Shown piece by piece: positions 16,902-25,857 of a DNA stretch of 64,000 nt. Numbering within the stretch: the first letter of the stretch is position 1; each line of letters begins with the position of its first letter. Source of the DNA: Bradyrhizobium sp. LTSP885 (GTDB lineage Bacteria; Pseudomonadota; Alphaproteobacteria; Rhizobiales; Xanthobacteraceae); the NCBI RefSeq assembly GCF_000938305.1, contig NZ_JYMT01000036.1, positions 157,084 to 221,083 on the forward strand, read 5' to 3'. The translations under genes and the position numbers were made by a program. Under the pieces are notes generated by a model, which was given only the letters and a program-made list of their open reading frames with translations, made no database searches and was not told where the DNA came from.

Positions 16902-17676
16902 CGTCGCGCAACGCCTGTCCGCCGTCGGCGCTGGTGCAGCGCTGGAGCTGCGCGGCGTGACGCGGCTGTTCGGGGCGCTCGCCGCACTGACCGACGTCAC
17001 CATCACGGTGCGACCCGGCGAGCGGCGCGCGGTGCTCGGCTCGAACGGCGCCGGCAAGACGACGCTGTTCAACTGCATCACCGGCGACTTCCCGCCCTCC
17101 TCCGGCACGATCCGCTTCTTCGGCGAGGACATCACACAATTTCCGCCCTATGAGCGCATCCGCCGCGGACTGCGCCGCACCTACCAGATCTCGGCACTGT
17201 TTCCCGGCCTCACCGTGCAGGACAATGTCTACCTCGCGTGCCGCGGCGTGTCGCGCGGGCGATTCTCGTTGCTCCGTCCCGGGCAGAACGATGCGCTGAT
17301 GCATGCGACCGAAACGCTGGTGCAGGCGGTGCATCTCACCGCTGTGAAGGACCAGCGCGTCGCCGAGCTGGCCCATGGCCAGCAGCGTCAGCTCGAGATC
17401 GCGCTGGCGCTCGCCGGCGCACCGCGCTTCATCCTGTTCGACGAGCCGGCGGCAGGATTGTCCCCGACCGAGCGGCGCGAGCTGATCGAGATCCTGACCT
17501 CGCTGCCGGCGCATATCGGCTACATCATCATCGAGCACGACATGGACGTTGCGCTGCGCGTCGTCGAGAGCGTGACGATGATGCACAACGGCCGCATCTT
17601 CAAGGAAGGCCCGCCGCGCGAGATCGAGTCCGATCCCGAGGTGCAGGAACTCTACCTCGGAGCCGGCCATGAATGA
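16894..17676 (+). CDS. ABC transporter ATP-binding protein (LivG class)
   Basis: 260-aa ATPase. Walker A GSNGAGKTT at about residues 49-57, LivG-type Q-loop RRTYQISALFPGLTVQDNV, signature ELAHGQQRQLEIALAL (LAHGQQR in place of LSGGQ, usual in this subfamily), Walker B FILFDEPAAGLSP and H-loop IIIEHDMD. It lies between LivM and the LivF fusion, overlapping both by 8 bp, and energises import together with the LivF fusion protein. Confidence 0.9.
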   Translation: MDSVAQRLSAVGAGAALELRGVTRLFGALAALTDVTITVRPGERRAVLGSNGAGKTTLFNCITGDFPPSSGTIRFFGEDITQFPPYERIRRGLRRTYQISALFPGLTVQDNVYLACRGVSRGRFSLLRPGQNDALMHATETLVQAVHLTAVKDQRVAELAHGQQRQLEIALALAGAPRFILFDEPAAGLSPTERRELIEILTSLPAHIGYIIIEHDMDVALRVVESVTMMHNGRIFKEGPPREIESDPEVQELYLGAGHE

Positions 17677-19879
17677 CCGCCGCACCGTGCCTGCGCTGGA
17701 AGTGAAGGGCCTCGATGTCTACTACGGGCATTCGCACGCGCTGCAGGGCGTCGATCTCACGCTCGACACGGGTGTGTTCTCCGTGGTCGGCCGCAACGGC
17801 ATGGGCAAGACCACGCTGTGCAAGGCGATCATGGGCCTGGTTCGCGCCAGCGGCGGCTCGATCCGGATTCGCGGCGAGGAGGTCACCCGGCTGAACCCGG
17901 CGCGCATCGCCCGGCTCGGCGTCGGCTATGTGCCGCAGGGCCGGCGGCTGTGGCGGTCCCTGACCGTCGACGAACATCTGCAGCTTGCGGCCGGGATGCG
18001 GCGCGGCCCCTGGACCGTCGAGCGCATCTACGACACCTTCCCCCGCCTTGCCGAGCGCAAGGCCAATGGCGGCAGCCAGCTTTCCGGCGGCGAGCAGCAG
18101 ATGCTCGCGATCTCCCGCGCGTTGCTGACCAACCCGCATCTCCTGATCATGGATGAGCCGACCGAAGGCCTCGCGCCTGTGATCGTCGCGCAGGTCGAGG
18201 AGATGCTGGTGCGGCTCGGCGACGAGGGCGACATCGCGATCCTGGTCATCGAGCAGAATATCGGCGTCGCGACGGCGGTCTCTCGCAACGTCGCGATCAT
18301 GGTCAATGGCCGCGTCAACCGCATCATCGAATCGGCGCGCCTTGCTGCCGACCGCGAACTGCAGCAGCGCCTGCTCGGCGTCGGCACGCATGGCGCGGAC
18401 GCGACGGAGGTTGAGGCAGGTCCGGCGAAGTCGGAAGCCGGCAGCGCGCCGCAACCGGCACGCAACGGACCGGTCCGCATCTACGTCTCCAACCCCGTTC
18501 CGCCGACTCGCTGGTCGCAACCGGTGCCGATCGCCCGCATCGAGGCTGCCGCTCGGACGCAGTCGACCGGCGTCACGCGGCTCGAGGAAACAACCCGCCA
18601 GCGGCGCGAGCCGGCAACATCCAGGACGTCGGGACCGCCTGTCGTGCTCGTTGTCGGCACGCTCGACACCAAGGGCGCGGAGCTACGCTTCATCCGCGAT
18701 ATCGTCGCGAACAACGGCCTGCGCACACGCCTGGTCGACGTCTCGACCAGCGGCAAGGCGGCAAGCTGCGACGTCACCGCACAGGAGATCGCGCTCAACC
18801 ATGGCCGCGGCGGCGCAAGCGTGTTCGGTGTCGATCGCGGCGCTTCGGTGACCGCGATGGCGGATGCGTTTGAAAGATGGCTGCGGCGCCAGGGCAACGT
18901 CGCCGGCATCATCTCGGCTGGCGGCTCCGGCGGTGCGTCGCTGGTCGCGCCGGGCATGCGCGCGCTGCCGATCGGCGTGCCGAAGCTCATCGTCTCCTCG
19001 GTCGCCTCCGGCGATGTCGGCCCCTATGTCGGGCCCGCCGACATCACCATGATGTATTCGGTGACCGACGTGCAGGGTCTCAATTCGATCTCGCGCATGG
19101 TGCTCGCCAATGGCGCCAACGCGCTGGTCGGCATGGTGAAGGCACGGCTCGACGAACAGGCCGCCAAGCCGCGCGACGCAGGCGCCACGCTTCCCTCCAT
19201 CGGCATCACCATGTTCGGCGTCACCACGCCAGCCGTGCAGAAGATCGCGGCCGACTTGCGCGACGACTACGAGTGCCTCGTCTTCCATGCCACCGGCGTC
19301 GGCGGCCGCTCGATGGAGAAGCTGGTCGAGTCCGGGCAACTCGCCGGCGTCATCGATCTCACCACGACCGAAGTCTGTGACCTCCTGATGGGCGGCGTGT
19401 TCCCGGCGACCGATGACCGCTTCGGCGCCATCATCCGCAGCCGCGTGCCCTATGTCGGCTCGGTCGGCGCGCTCGACATGGTCAATTTCGGCGCACCCGA
19501 CACGATTCCGGAGCGCTATCGGAAGCGCAAATTCCACGTCCACAATCCGCAGGTCACCTTGATGCGGACGACGCCTGAAGAGAACGAGCGGATGGGCCGC
19601 TGGATCGGCGACAAGCTGAACCAGATGGATGGGCCGGTGCGTTTTATCCTGCCCGAGGGCGGCGTCTCCGCCCTCGACGCGCCGGGCCAGCCGTTCTGGG
19701 ATCTCGACGCCGACACGGCGCTGTTCCGCGCGCTGGAGCAGACCGTGCGGCAAACCAGCAACCGGCAGGTCATTCGCGTCAAGCGCAACATCAACGATCC
19801 CGAATTCACCGCCGCCATCGTCAGCGCGTTCCGTCCTTTGCTTGGAAGCGCCGGTGGACGGCGGAGAGTGGCGAGGTGA
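17669..19879 (+). CDS. Fusion: LivF-type ABC ATPase plus Tm-1-like (UPF0261) domain
   Basis: 736 aa, about three times the length of a LivF. Residues 1-237 are a complete ABC ATPase: Walker A GRNGMGKTT (41-49), signature LSGGEQQ (138-144), Walker B LLIMDEP (158-164). A Pro/Ala/Arg-rich linker (about 238-324) leads to a full UPF0261/Tm-1-like domain from residue 325 (VVLVVGTLDTKGAE, then GISAGGSGGAS-type and VVSSVASGDVGPYVG-type segments) to about 730. There is no stop or frameshift at the junction. UPF0261 proteins are normally separate; the N-terminal half of the plant virus-resistance protein Tm-1 belongs to this family. The next gene encodes the other half of plant Tm-1. Function of the domain is unknown; a role linked to the imported substrate is inference. 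Confidence 0.85.
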   Translation: MNDRRTVPALEVKGLDVYYGHSHALQGVDLTLDTGVFSVVGRNGMGKTTLCKAIMGLVRASGGSIRIRGEEVTRLNPARIARLGVGYVPQGRRLWRSLTVDEHLQLAAGMRRGPWTVERIYDTFPRLAERKANGGSQLSGGEQQMLAISRALLTNPHLLIMDEPTEGLAPVIVAQVEEMLVRLGDEGDIAILVIEQNIGVATAVSRNVAIMVNGRVNRIIESARLAADRELQQRLLGVGTHGADATEVEAGPAKSEAGSAPQPARNGPVRIYVSNPVPPTRWSQPVPIARIEAAARTQSTGVTRLEETTRQRREPATSRTSGPPVVLVVGTLDTKGAELRFIRDIVANNGLRTRLVDVSTSGKAASCDVTAQEIALNHGRGGASVFGVDRGASVTAMADAFERWLRRQGNVAGIISAGGSGGASLVAPGMRALPIGVPKLIVSSVASGDVGPYVGPADITMMYSVTDVQGLNSISRMVLANGANALVGMVKARLDEQAAKPRDAGATLPSIGITMFGVTTPAVQKIAADLRDDYECLVFHATGVGGRSMEKLVESGQLAGVIDLTTTEVCDLLMGGVFPATDDRFGAIIRSRVPYVGSVGALDMVNFGAPDTIPERYRKRKFHVHNPQVTLMRTTPEENERMGRWIGDKLNQMDGPVRFILPEGGVSALDAPGQPFWDLDADTALFRALEQTVRQTSNRQVIRVKRNINDPEFTAAIVSAFRPLLGSAGGRRRVAR

Positions 19880-19882
19880 CCC

Positions 19883-20716
19883 ATGGCCAGATTTGAACGC
19901 GCGGCGCTGTTGAAGAAGTTTCGCGACATGGTCGCCCGCGGCGAGCCGATCGTCGGCGGCGGCGCCGGCACCGGCCTGTCGGCCAAATGCGAGGAGGCCG
20001 GCGGCGTCGACCTGATCGTGATCTACAATTCCGGCCGCTACCGCATGGCGGGCCGCGGCTCGCTCGCCGGGCTGATGCCCTATGGCGACGCCAATGCGAT
20101 CGTCGTCGAAATGGCCGGCGAGGTGCTGCCGGTCGTGACCAAAACGCCGGTTCTCGCCGGCGTCAACGGCACCGATCCGTTCCGCGACATGGACGTCTTC
20201 CTCGACCAGCTCAAGGTGCTGGGCTTCGCCGGCGTACAGAACTTTCCGACCGTCGGCCTGATCGACGGCGTCTTCCGCGCCAACCTCGAAGAGACCGGCA
20301 TGTCCTACGCGCTTGAGATCGACATGATCGCGAAGGCGCATGACAAGGACATGCTGACCACGCCTTACGTGTTCAGCGAGCAGGAGGCCGCCGCGATGGC
20401 GATCGCCGGCGCCGACATCATCGTCTGCCATATGGGCCTGACCACCGGCGGCACCATCGGCGCGCAGACCGCACTGAAGCTCGCGGAATGCCCTGCCCGC
20501 ATCGAGACCTGGGCCGAAGCCGCGCTCAGCGTCAACTCCAACATTCTGGTACTCGCGCATGGCGGTCCGATCGCGGATCCTGCGGATGCAGACTACATCA
20601 TGAAGAAGACCCGCAACTGCCACGGCTTCTACGGCGCCTCCTCGATGGAGCGTCTGCCGGTGGAACGGGCACTGACGGAACAGGTTCGCAAGTTCAAGGC
20701 GATCGGCGCACGCTAA
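19883..20716 (+). CDS. TIM-barrel protein, phosphoenolpyruvate hydrolase-like family
   Basis: 277-aa protein of the PEP-hydrolase-like TIM-barrel family (PF09370). Marks: IVGGGAGTGLSAKCEEAGGVDLIVIYNSGRYRMAGRGSLAGLMPYGDAN at residues 18-66 and ADIIVCHMGLTTGGTIGA near 175-192. The family is the bacterial equivalent of the C-terminal domain of plant Tm-1, and its genes usually stand next to UPF0261 genes, as here. The ribosome site GAGGTGA overlaps the upstream stop, which indicates coupling to the fusion gene. The reaction is not established despite the family name. Confidence 0.85.
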   Translation: MARFERAALLKKFRDMVARGEPIVGGGAGTGLSAKCEEAGGVDLIVIYNSGRYRMAGRGSLAGLMPYGDANAIVVEMAGEVLPVVTKTPVLAGVNGTDPFRDMDVFLDQLKVLGFAGVQNFPTVGLIDGVFRANLEETGMSYALEIDMIAKAHDKDMLTTPYVFSEQEAAAMAIAGADIIVCHMGLTTGGTIGAQTALKLAECPARIETWAEAALSVNSNILVLAHGGPIADPADADYIMKKTRNCHGFYGASSMERLPVERALTEQVRKFKAIGAR

Positions 20717-20742
20717 GCGCGTCGTGACCAAGGGAGGAAGAG

Positions 20743-23634
20743 ATGTCAGGGATGCTGGCTGGTGAATTGATCCTCTGGCTCATCGTCGCGATCGTCGCGA
20801 TTATCATCATCGTTTATGTCGTGAACTGGCTCTACCATCGCTCGTCGAAGGAGGTCTCCTTCGTCCGCACCGGTTTCCTCGGCGAACGCGTGGTGATCAA
20901 CGGCGGCGCCTTCGTGCTGCCGTTTATTCACGACACCACGCCGGTCAATATGAACGTGCTGCCGATGGGCATCGTGCGCTCCAGACAGGACGCGGTGAGC
21001 ACCCGCGACCGCATGCGCATCGACATCGAGGCCGACTTCTATGTCCGCGTGCAGGCGACCCGCGAAGCCGTGTCGATCGCCGCCGCCACGCTGGGCCGTC
21101 GCACCATGGAGCCGGCGCAGCTCCACACTTTGCTCTCGGGCAAGTTCATCTCCGCGATCCGCTCTGTCGCTTCCGAAATGACGATGGAACAGATGCACGA
21201 GCAGCGCGGCGAATATGTCGCCCGGGTCAAGGCCAATGCCGCGGAAGCGCTGGCGCAGAATGGCCTCGAGCTCGAGTCTGTCGCGATCACCGACCTCGAC
21301 CAGACTGATCTCGAATATTTCAATCCCTCGAACCGCTTCGACGCCGAAGGCTTGACCCGGTTGATGGAGGACATCGAGGCCAAGCGCAAGCTGCGCAACG
21401 ACATCGAACAGGACTCGATGATCAAGATCCGCTCCCGCAACCTCGAAGCCGAGCGGCAGGCACTGGACATCGAGCGCGAGAGCGAGACCGCCCGGCTCGA
21501 TCAGGAACGCGACATCGAGATGCGCCGCGCCTTGCAACGCACCGAAGTCGCCCGCGAACGCGCCCTGCGCGAGACCGAGTCCGAACAGGCTCAGATCACG
21601 GCGCGTGAGACGATCGAGAAGGCGCGCATCGCCAACGAGCAGGCGATCACCGAAGCCCGCATCGCCTCCGAACGCGAGACCCGGCACAGGGAGATCGAGC
21701 GGACGCGTGCGGTCGAGGAGAAGGAGCTGCTGGCCCGCGAGGAGATCGAGAAGGCACGGATTGCTAACCAGCGCTCGGTCGACACCACGCGTATTGCGTC
21801 GGAACGCGAGGTCCGCCAGCGCGAGATCGAACGCATGCGCACGGTGGAGGAAGCCGAGATCACGGCGCGCGAGTCGATCGAGATGGCGCGCATCCAGCAG
21901 GATCGCGTCGTGACCGATGCCCGTATCGCCAATGAAGAAGAGACCCGGCGGCGCGAAATCGAGCGCACCCGGACGGTCGAGGAAGCCGAGATCGCCGCGC
22001 GGGAGTCCACCGAGAAGGCGCGGATCACCCAGACCATGACGGTCAATGTCGAGCGGATCGCCTCCGACGAGCGCACCCGCGCGCTGGAAATCCAGCAGGT
22101 GCGGAACATCCAGGAAGCCGAGATCGAAGCACACAGGTCGGTCGAAGCCGCCCGCATCGGCCGCGAGAAGACGCTGGCGGCCGAGCGCATCACGGCCGAC
22201 CACAGCACCCGCAAGCTCGAGATCGAGCGCAACCAGGCGATCGAGATCGCCGGGATCGCAGCGCGTGAGGCCACCGAGACTTCGCGGATCGCCCAGGAGG
22301 AACACGTTCGCACCCTGGAGATCGCGCGCGCCCGTACGATCGAGGAAGCCGACATCGCCTCGCGCGAGGCGATCGAGGCGGCGCGTATCTCGCAGGAAAA
22401 GACCGTCGCCGCCCAGCGCATCCGCGCCGAGAGGGAAACCCGCGGGCTCGAGATCGAGCGCACCGGGGCGATCGAGGCCGCCGAACTGAAGCGCCGTGAC
22501 GCCATCGAGCGGCAGCGCATCGACGTCGAGCTGGCGCTGGAAAGCGAGCGGATCGCCTCCTCCCGGACCCGCGAGGTGCTCAACATCGACCAAAAGAGGG
22601 CGATCGAGCTTGCCGACGAGGAACGCGTGATCGCGCTCGCCGCCAAGCGTTCGGAGCGCATCGACGCCGACCGGCAGGTCAAGCAGGCCGAGATCGTGGC
22701 TCGCAAGGAGGTCGACACGACAGACGTCTCGCGCGAACAGGCGCTGGAGGCGGCCCGGATCGAACGGCGGCGCGCGATCGAGCAGTTGGAGGTCGCCCGC
22801 AACCAATCGCTGCAGGAGGCTGAGATCGCGGCGCGCGAGGAGGTCGAGCGCGCCCGCATCGCCTCCGACCGCGGCCTCGACGAGGCCCGGGTCGGCCGCG
22901 AGCGCGACCTGCGCAAGCTCGAGGTGAACAGAGAGAAGGACGTCGAGACCGCGTTGATGGAAAAGGCGATCGCGCTTTACCAGAAGTCGCTCGAGGAGTC
23001 GGCCGCCAAGGTCGCCGCGGAGGACGCGCGGGTGGGAGCGACCGAGGCGGCTGAGCGCGTCATCACGGCCCGCGAAAGCGAAATCGCCAAACGACGCAAG
23101 ACCATCGAAGTGCTGCTCGCCGAGAAGCAGGCCGAGGAGACCAGGATCGCGGCCGGCGCCGAACGGGTGCGCGCCACGGTCGAGGCCGAGGCGCAGCGCC
23201 TGCTCAACGAAGCCGAGAACGTGCTGACCGACCAGGCCCGCTACTCGCTGTTCCGCCGCAAGCTGCTCGACCGCATCGAGGGCATCGTGCGCGAGAGCGT
23301 CAAGCCGATGGAGAAGATCGAGGGCATCCGCATCCTCCAGGTCGACGGCCTCAACGGCAATGGCGGGGGCGGCAACGGCGGCCGCAGCGCCACCGACGAA
23401 GTAATCGACTCGGCCTTGCGCTACCGCGTGCAGGCGCCGCTGATCGATTCGCTGCTGGCGGATATCGGCGTCGAAGGTGGCAGCCTGTCGAAGATGCCGG
23501 GCTTGATCCGCGAGGCGCGCGACATGCAGGGCATCAAGGAATCGGCGCGCAAAGGCAGTGGCGATGCCAAGCCGGCAGCGTCGGAGGGCCCCGCCGAACC
23601 ACGCCCCGAGCGCACGCCGCGCAAGAAGGACTGA
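20743..23634 (+). CDS. Giant flotillin-like SPFH protein with hendecad coiled coil
   Basis: 963 aa, far longer than usual flotillin/YqiK proteins (about 450-700). One N-terminal membrane helix (residues 8-30), an SPFH/band-7 domain (about 35-215: FVRTGFLGERVVINGGAFVLPFIHDTTPVNM, then DLDQTDLEYFNPSNRFDAEG), and from about residue 283 a very regular coiled coil with an 11-residue period. Four 11-mers make a 44-residue superunit (REIERMRTVEE / AEITARESIEM / ARIQQDRVVTD / ARIANEEETRR) repeated at 316, 360, 404 and 448, then a 33-residue unit, then more. The C-terminal flotillin segment and a polar tail (Gly/Asn-rich loop near 870) follow. GGGAGGAAGAG ribosome site. It probably forms a membrane scaffold; a link to the transporter or Mo enzyme is inferred from position only. 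Confidence 0.85.
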   Translation: MSGMLAGELILWLIVAIVAIIIIVYVVNWLYHRSSKEVSFVRTGFLGERVVINGGAFVLPFIHDTTPVNMNVLPMGIVRSRQDAVSTRDRMRIDIEADFYVRVQATREAVSIAAATLGRRTMEPAQLHTLLSGKFISAIRSVASEMTMEQMHEQRGEYVARVKANAAEALAQNGLELESVAITDLDQTDLEYFNPSNRFDAEGLTRLMEDIEAKRKLRNDIEQDSMIKIRSRNLEAERQALDIERESETARLDQERDIEMRRALQRTEVARERALRETESEQAQITARETIEKARIANEQAITEARIASERETRHREIERTRAVEEKELLAREEIEKARIANQRSVDTTRIASEREVRQREIERMRTVEEAEITARESIEMARIQQDRVVTDARIANEEETRRREIERTRTVEEAEIAARESTEKARITQTMTVNVERIASDERTRALEIQQVRNIQEAEIEAHRSVEAARIGREKTLAAERITADHSTRKLEIERNQAIEIAGIAAREATETSRIAQEEHVRTLEIARARTIEEADIASREAIEAARISQEKTVAAQRIRAERETRGLEIERTGAIEAAELKRRDAIERQRIDVELALESERIASSRTREVLNIDQKRAIELADEERVIALAAKRSERIDADRQVKQAEIVARKEVDTTDVSREQALEAARIERRRAIEQLEVARNQSLQEAEIAAREEVERARIASDRGLDEARVGRERDLRKLEVNREKDVETALMEKAIALYQKSLEESAAKVAAEDARVGATEAAERVITARESEIAKRRKTIEVLLAEKQAEETRIAAGAERVRATVEAEAQRLLNEAENVLTDQARYSLFRRKLLDRIEGIVRESVKPMEKIEGIRILQVDGLNGNGGGGNGGRSATDEVIDSALRYRVQAPLIDSLLADIGVEGGSLSKMPGLIREARDMQGIKESARKGSGDAKPAASEGPAEPRPERTPRKKD

Positions 23635-23643
23635 GTTGACGCC

Positions 23644-24081
23644 ATGGCAAGGGTCTACGTCTCCACCGTCGTCAACGCCCGCAACGACCGCGTCTGGGCC
23701 CGCGTGCGCGACTTCAATGGCCTGCCGAACTGGCATCCCGCCATCGCGGAGAGCCGTATCGAGGGCGGCGAGCCATCGGACAAGATCGGCTGTGTCAGAG
23801 ACTTCCGGCTGCGCAATGGCGACCGCATCCGCGAGAAGCTGCTCGGCCTGTCCGACTACGACATGTTCTGCACCTACTCGATCCTGGAATCACCGATGGG
23901 GGTGGAGAATTATGTCGCCACCCTTCGGTTGACCCCGGTGACCGACGGCGACCAGACGTTCATGGAGTGGACCGCCGAATTCGACTGCGCGCCGGAGCGC
24001 GAGGCCGAGCTCGTGACGAACATCGGCGGCGGCGTGTTTCAGGGCGGCTTCGACGCGCTGAAACGGGCATTCGGGGGATAG
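23644..24081 (+). CDS. SRPBCC family protein 1
   Basis: 145-aa START/Bet v1-like (polyketide cyclase type) small protein. It begins ARVYVSTVVNARNDRVWARVRDFNGLPNWHPAI, the typical first strand and helix, and ends in the long C-terminal helix (GGGVFQGGFDALKRAFGG). The fold encloses a hydrophobic pocket. It lies 9 bp after the flotillin gene. Related proteins occur in Cox-type molybdenum hydroxylase loci (CoxG is a SRPBCC protein). A role in enzyme assembly or substrate binding is inference. Confidence 0.8.
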   Translation: MARVYVSTVVNARNDRVWARVRDFNGLPNWHPAIAESRIEGGEPSDKIGCVRDFRLRNGDRIREKLLGLSDYDMFCTYSILESPMGVENYVATLRLTPVTDGDQTFMEWTAEFDCAPEREAELVTNIGGGVFQGGFDALKRAFGG

Positions 24082-24084
24082 GCC

Positions 24085-24528
24085 GTGCCGCATATCGTCA
24101 AAAGCACGATCCTGGACGCACCGACCGACGCGGTGTGGACCGTGCTGCGCGATTTCAACGGCCATGACCGCTGGCATCCCGCGGTCGCGACCAGCGGCAT
24201 CGAGCGGGCGCAGCCGTCCGACAAGATCGGCTGTATCAGGCGATTCAAGCTCAGAGACGGCGCGGAGCTGCGCGAGCAGTTGCTGGCGCTGTCGGATCTG
24301 GAACAGTCCTTCAGCTACTGCCTGCTGGATACGCCGGTCCCGATGTTCAATTACGTGGCGCATGTCCGCTTGCTGCCGGTCACCGACGGCGACCGCACCT
24401 TCTGGCACTGGGAGTCGCGCTTCTCGACGCGCCCCGAGGACAGCGTCCGCATCACGCATATGGTTTCGGAAGACATCTACCAGGCCGGATTTGAAGCCAT
24501 CCGCCGGCACCTGAAGGAGGCCGCGTAA
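24085..24528 (+). CDS. SRPBCC family protein 2
   Basis: 147-aa SRPBCC protein clearly paralogous to the preceding gene (shared DAVWTVLRDFNGHDRWHPAV, SDKIGCIRRFKLRDG, LPVTDGDRTFWHWESRF pattern). GTG start, 3 bp after the upstream stop. A tandem pair of diverged SRPBCC genes in front of a molybdenum hydroxylase suggests a heterodimer or two ligand specificities. Confidence 0.8.
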   Translation: MPHIVKSTILDAPTDAVWTVLRDFNGHDRWHPAVATSGIERAQPSDKIGCIRRFKLRDGAELREQLLALSDLEQSFSYCLLDTPVPMFNYVAHVRLLPVTDGDRTFWHWESRFSTRPEDSVRITHMVSEDIYQAGFEAIRRHLKEAA

Positions 24529-24540
24529 GCGGAGTACATC

Positions 24541-25359
24541 ATGCCTGTCACGGTGAAGACTTTCACCAGCACCAATGAGGCCGCGGCGGCGCTGTCGTCG
24601 GACCGCAGCGCCCGCTATCTCGGCGGCGGCACGCTGGTGATGCGCGCCCTGAACGAGGGCGACATCTCGATCTCGACCGTGGTGCGCGCCAGCGACCATG
24701 CGCTGACTCGGATCGATACCGGCGGCTCGCGCATTACGCTCGGCGCCGGCGTCACCTATGCGCGCATCCTGGCCGACCGCGATCTCGGCTTCCTGCACGC
24801 CCCGGCTCGCTCGATCGGCGGACCGGCGGTCCGCAACATGGGCACGGTCGGCGGCAATCTGTTTGCGCCGAACCCGTATGGCGATTTCACGGTCGCGATG
24901 CTCGCGCTCGATGCTGTTGTCTCCGTGCAGGGCGGGCTCGGCAGCCGCGAGGTGCCGATCGAGGAATTCCTGCAATCGCGTGACCGGCAGGCCGGCACGC
25001 TGGTGCTGGCGATCTCCTTTGCCAAGCCCGGCAACGCCGAGGCCTTTCGCTACCGCAAGATCGCCCGCATCAAGCCAAAGGGCGGCGCGGTGATCACGCT
25101 CGCCGCGTATTTGCCTGTCAATGGCAGCCGCATCGTCGGTGCCCGCGTCGCGCTCGGGTCGATGGCGCCGACCCCGATCCGCGCCCGCGCCGCCGAGCGC
25201 GCGCTGGAAGGACGTTCACTCGACGCGTCCACGATCGATGCCGCCGCAGCCGCTGCCGTCGAAGGTACCTCGCCGAGCGACAGCGCGATCGCCAGCGCCT
25301 GGTATCGCCGCGAAATCGTCAGCGTCCATCTCAAGCGCCTGCTGTCCGGTCAGGAATAG
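24541..25359 (+). CDS. Molybdenum hydroxylase FAD-binding medium subunit (CoxM/XdhB-like)
   Basis: 272-aa FAD subunit of the xanthine dehydrogenase family. FAD motifs RYLGGGTLVM (residues 21-30) and RNMGTVGGNLF (about 98-108), followed by the CO-dehydrogenase flavoprotein C-terminal domain. It passes electrons from the [2Fe-2S] clusters to the acceptor. Gene order FAD, FeS, Mo subunit matches coxMSL-type operons. Confidence 0.9.
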   Translation: MPVTVKTFTSTNEAAAALSSDRSARYLGGGTLVMRALNEGDISISTVVRASDHALTRIDTGGSRITLGAGVTYARILADRDLGFLHAPARSIGGPAVRNMGTVGGNLFAPNPYGDFTVAMLALDAVVSVQGGLGSREVPIEEFLQSRDRQAGTLVLAISFAKPGNAEAFRYRKIARIKPKGGAVITLAAYLPVNGSRIVGARVALGSMAPTPIRARAAERALEGRSLDASTIDAAAAAAVEGTSPSDSAIASAWYRREIVSVHLKRLLSGQE

Positions 25360-25365
25360 GATCTC

Positions 25366-25845
25366 ATGGCCAAGACTCCCCTCCAATTTCGCCATAACGG
25401 ACGCGAGGTCGCGATCTTCGTCGATGGCGGCACCAATCTTCTGGTCGCGCTGCGCGAGCTGATTGGCGACATGACGCCGAAATTCGGCTGCGGCCAGGGC
25501 GGCTGCGGCACCTGCAGCGTGCTGATCGACGGCGAATTGCATCTGTCGTGCCTGACGCTCGCCGAGACGGTCACCGGCCGCTCGGTCGAGACGCTCGACG
25601 GCATCAAGGACGGCCCCAATCTGCACCCGTTGCAGCGCGCCTTCGCCGACAATTTCGCCGCTCAGTGCGGCTACTGCACGCCGGGCATGCTGATGGCCGC
25701 CAAGGCACTGCTCGACCGCAACCCATCGCCCAGCCGTGACGAGGTCGTCGAAGCGATCTCCGGCAACATCTGCCGCTGCACCGGTTATGAACCGATCATC
25801 AACGCCGTACTCGCCGCCGCATCCGGCGGCCGGGCCCGCGCGTAA
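25366..25845 (+). CDS. Molybdenum hydroxylase [2Fe-2S] small subunit (CoxS-like)
   Basis: 159-aa iron-sulfur subunit. The first cluster motif CGQGGCGTCSVLIDG...C lies at about residues 43-65 (plant ferredoxin type) and the second in QCGYCTPGML...CRCTGY at about 103-140. Both clusters are complete. It starts 6 bp after the FAD subunit gene. Confidence 0.92.
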   Translation: MAKTPLQFRHNGREVAIFVDGGTNLLVALRELIGDMTPKFGCGQGGCGTCSVLIDGELHLSCLTLAETVTGRSVETLDGIKDGPNLHPLQRAFADNFAAQCGYCTPGMLMAAKALLDRNPSPSRDEVVEAISGNICRCTGYEPIINAVLAAASGGRARA

Positions 25846-25857
25846 AGGACCTGAACC

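Noticed and set aside
17669..19879. Assembly error joining LivF and UPF0261 genes
   Set aside because: The linker keeps frame over 85 codons with normal codon use and no truncated start or stop remnants, so a real fusion is more likely. Kept as something to verify.
20746..23736. 996-residue open frame antisense to the flotillin gene
   Set aside because: It is the opposite-strand shadow of the repetitive GC-rich flotillin gene. It lacks a ribosome site and recognisable domains, and the sense frame has clear SPFH and coiled-coil content.
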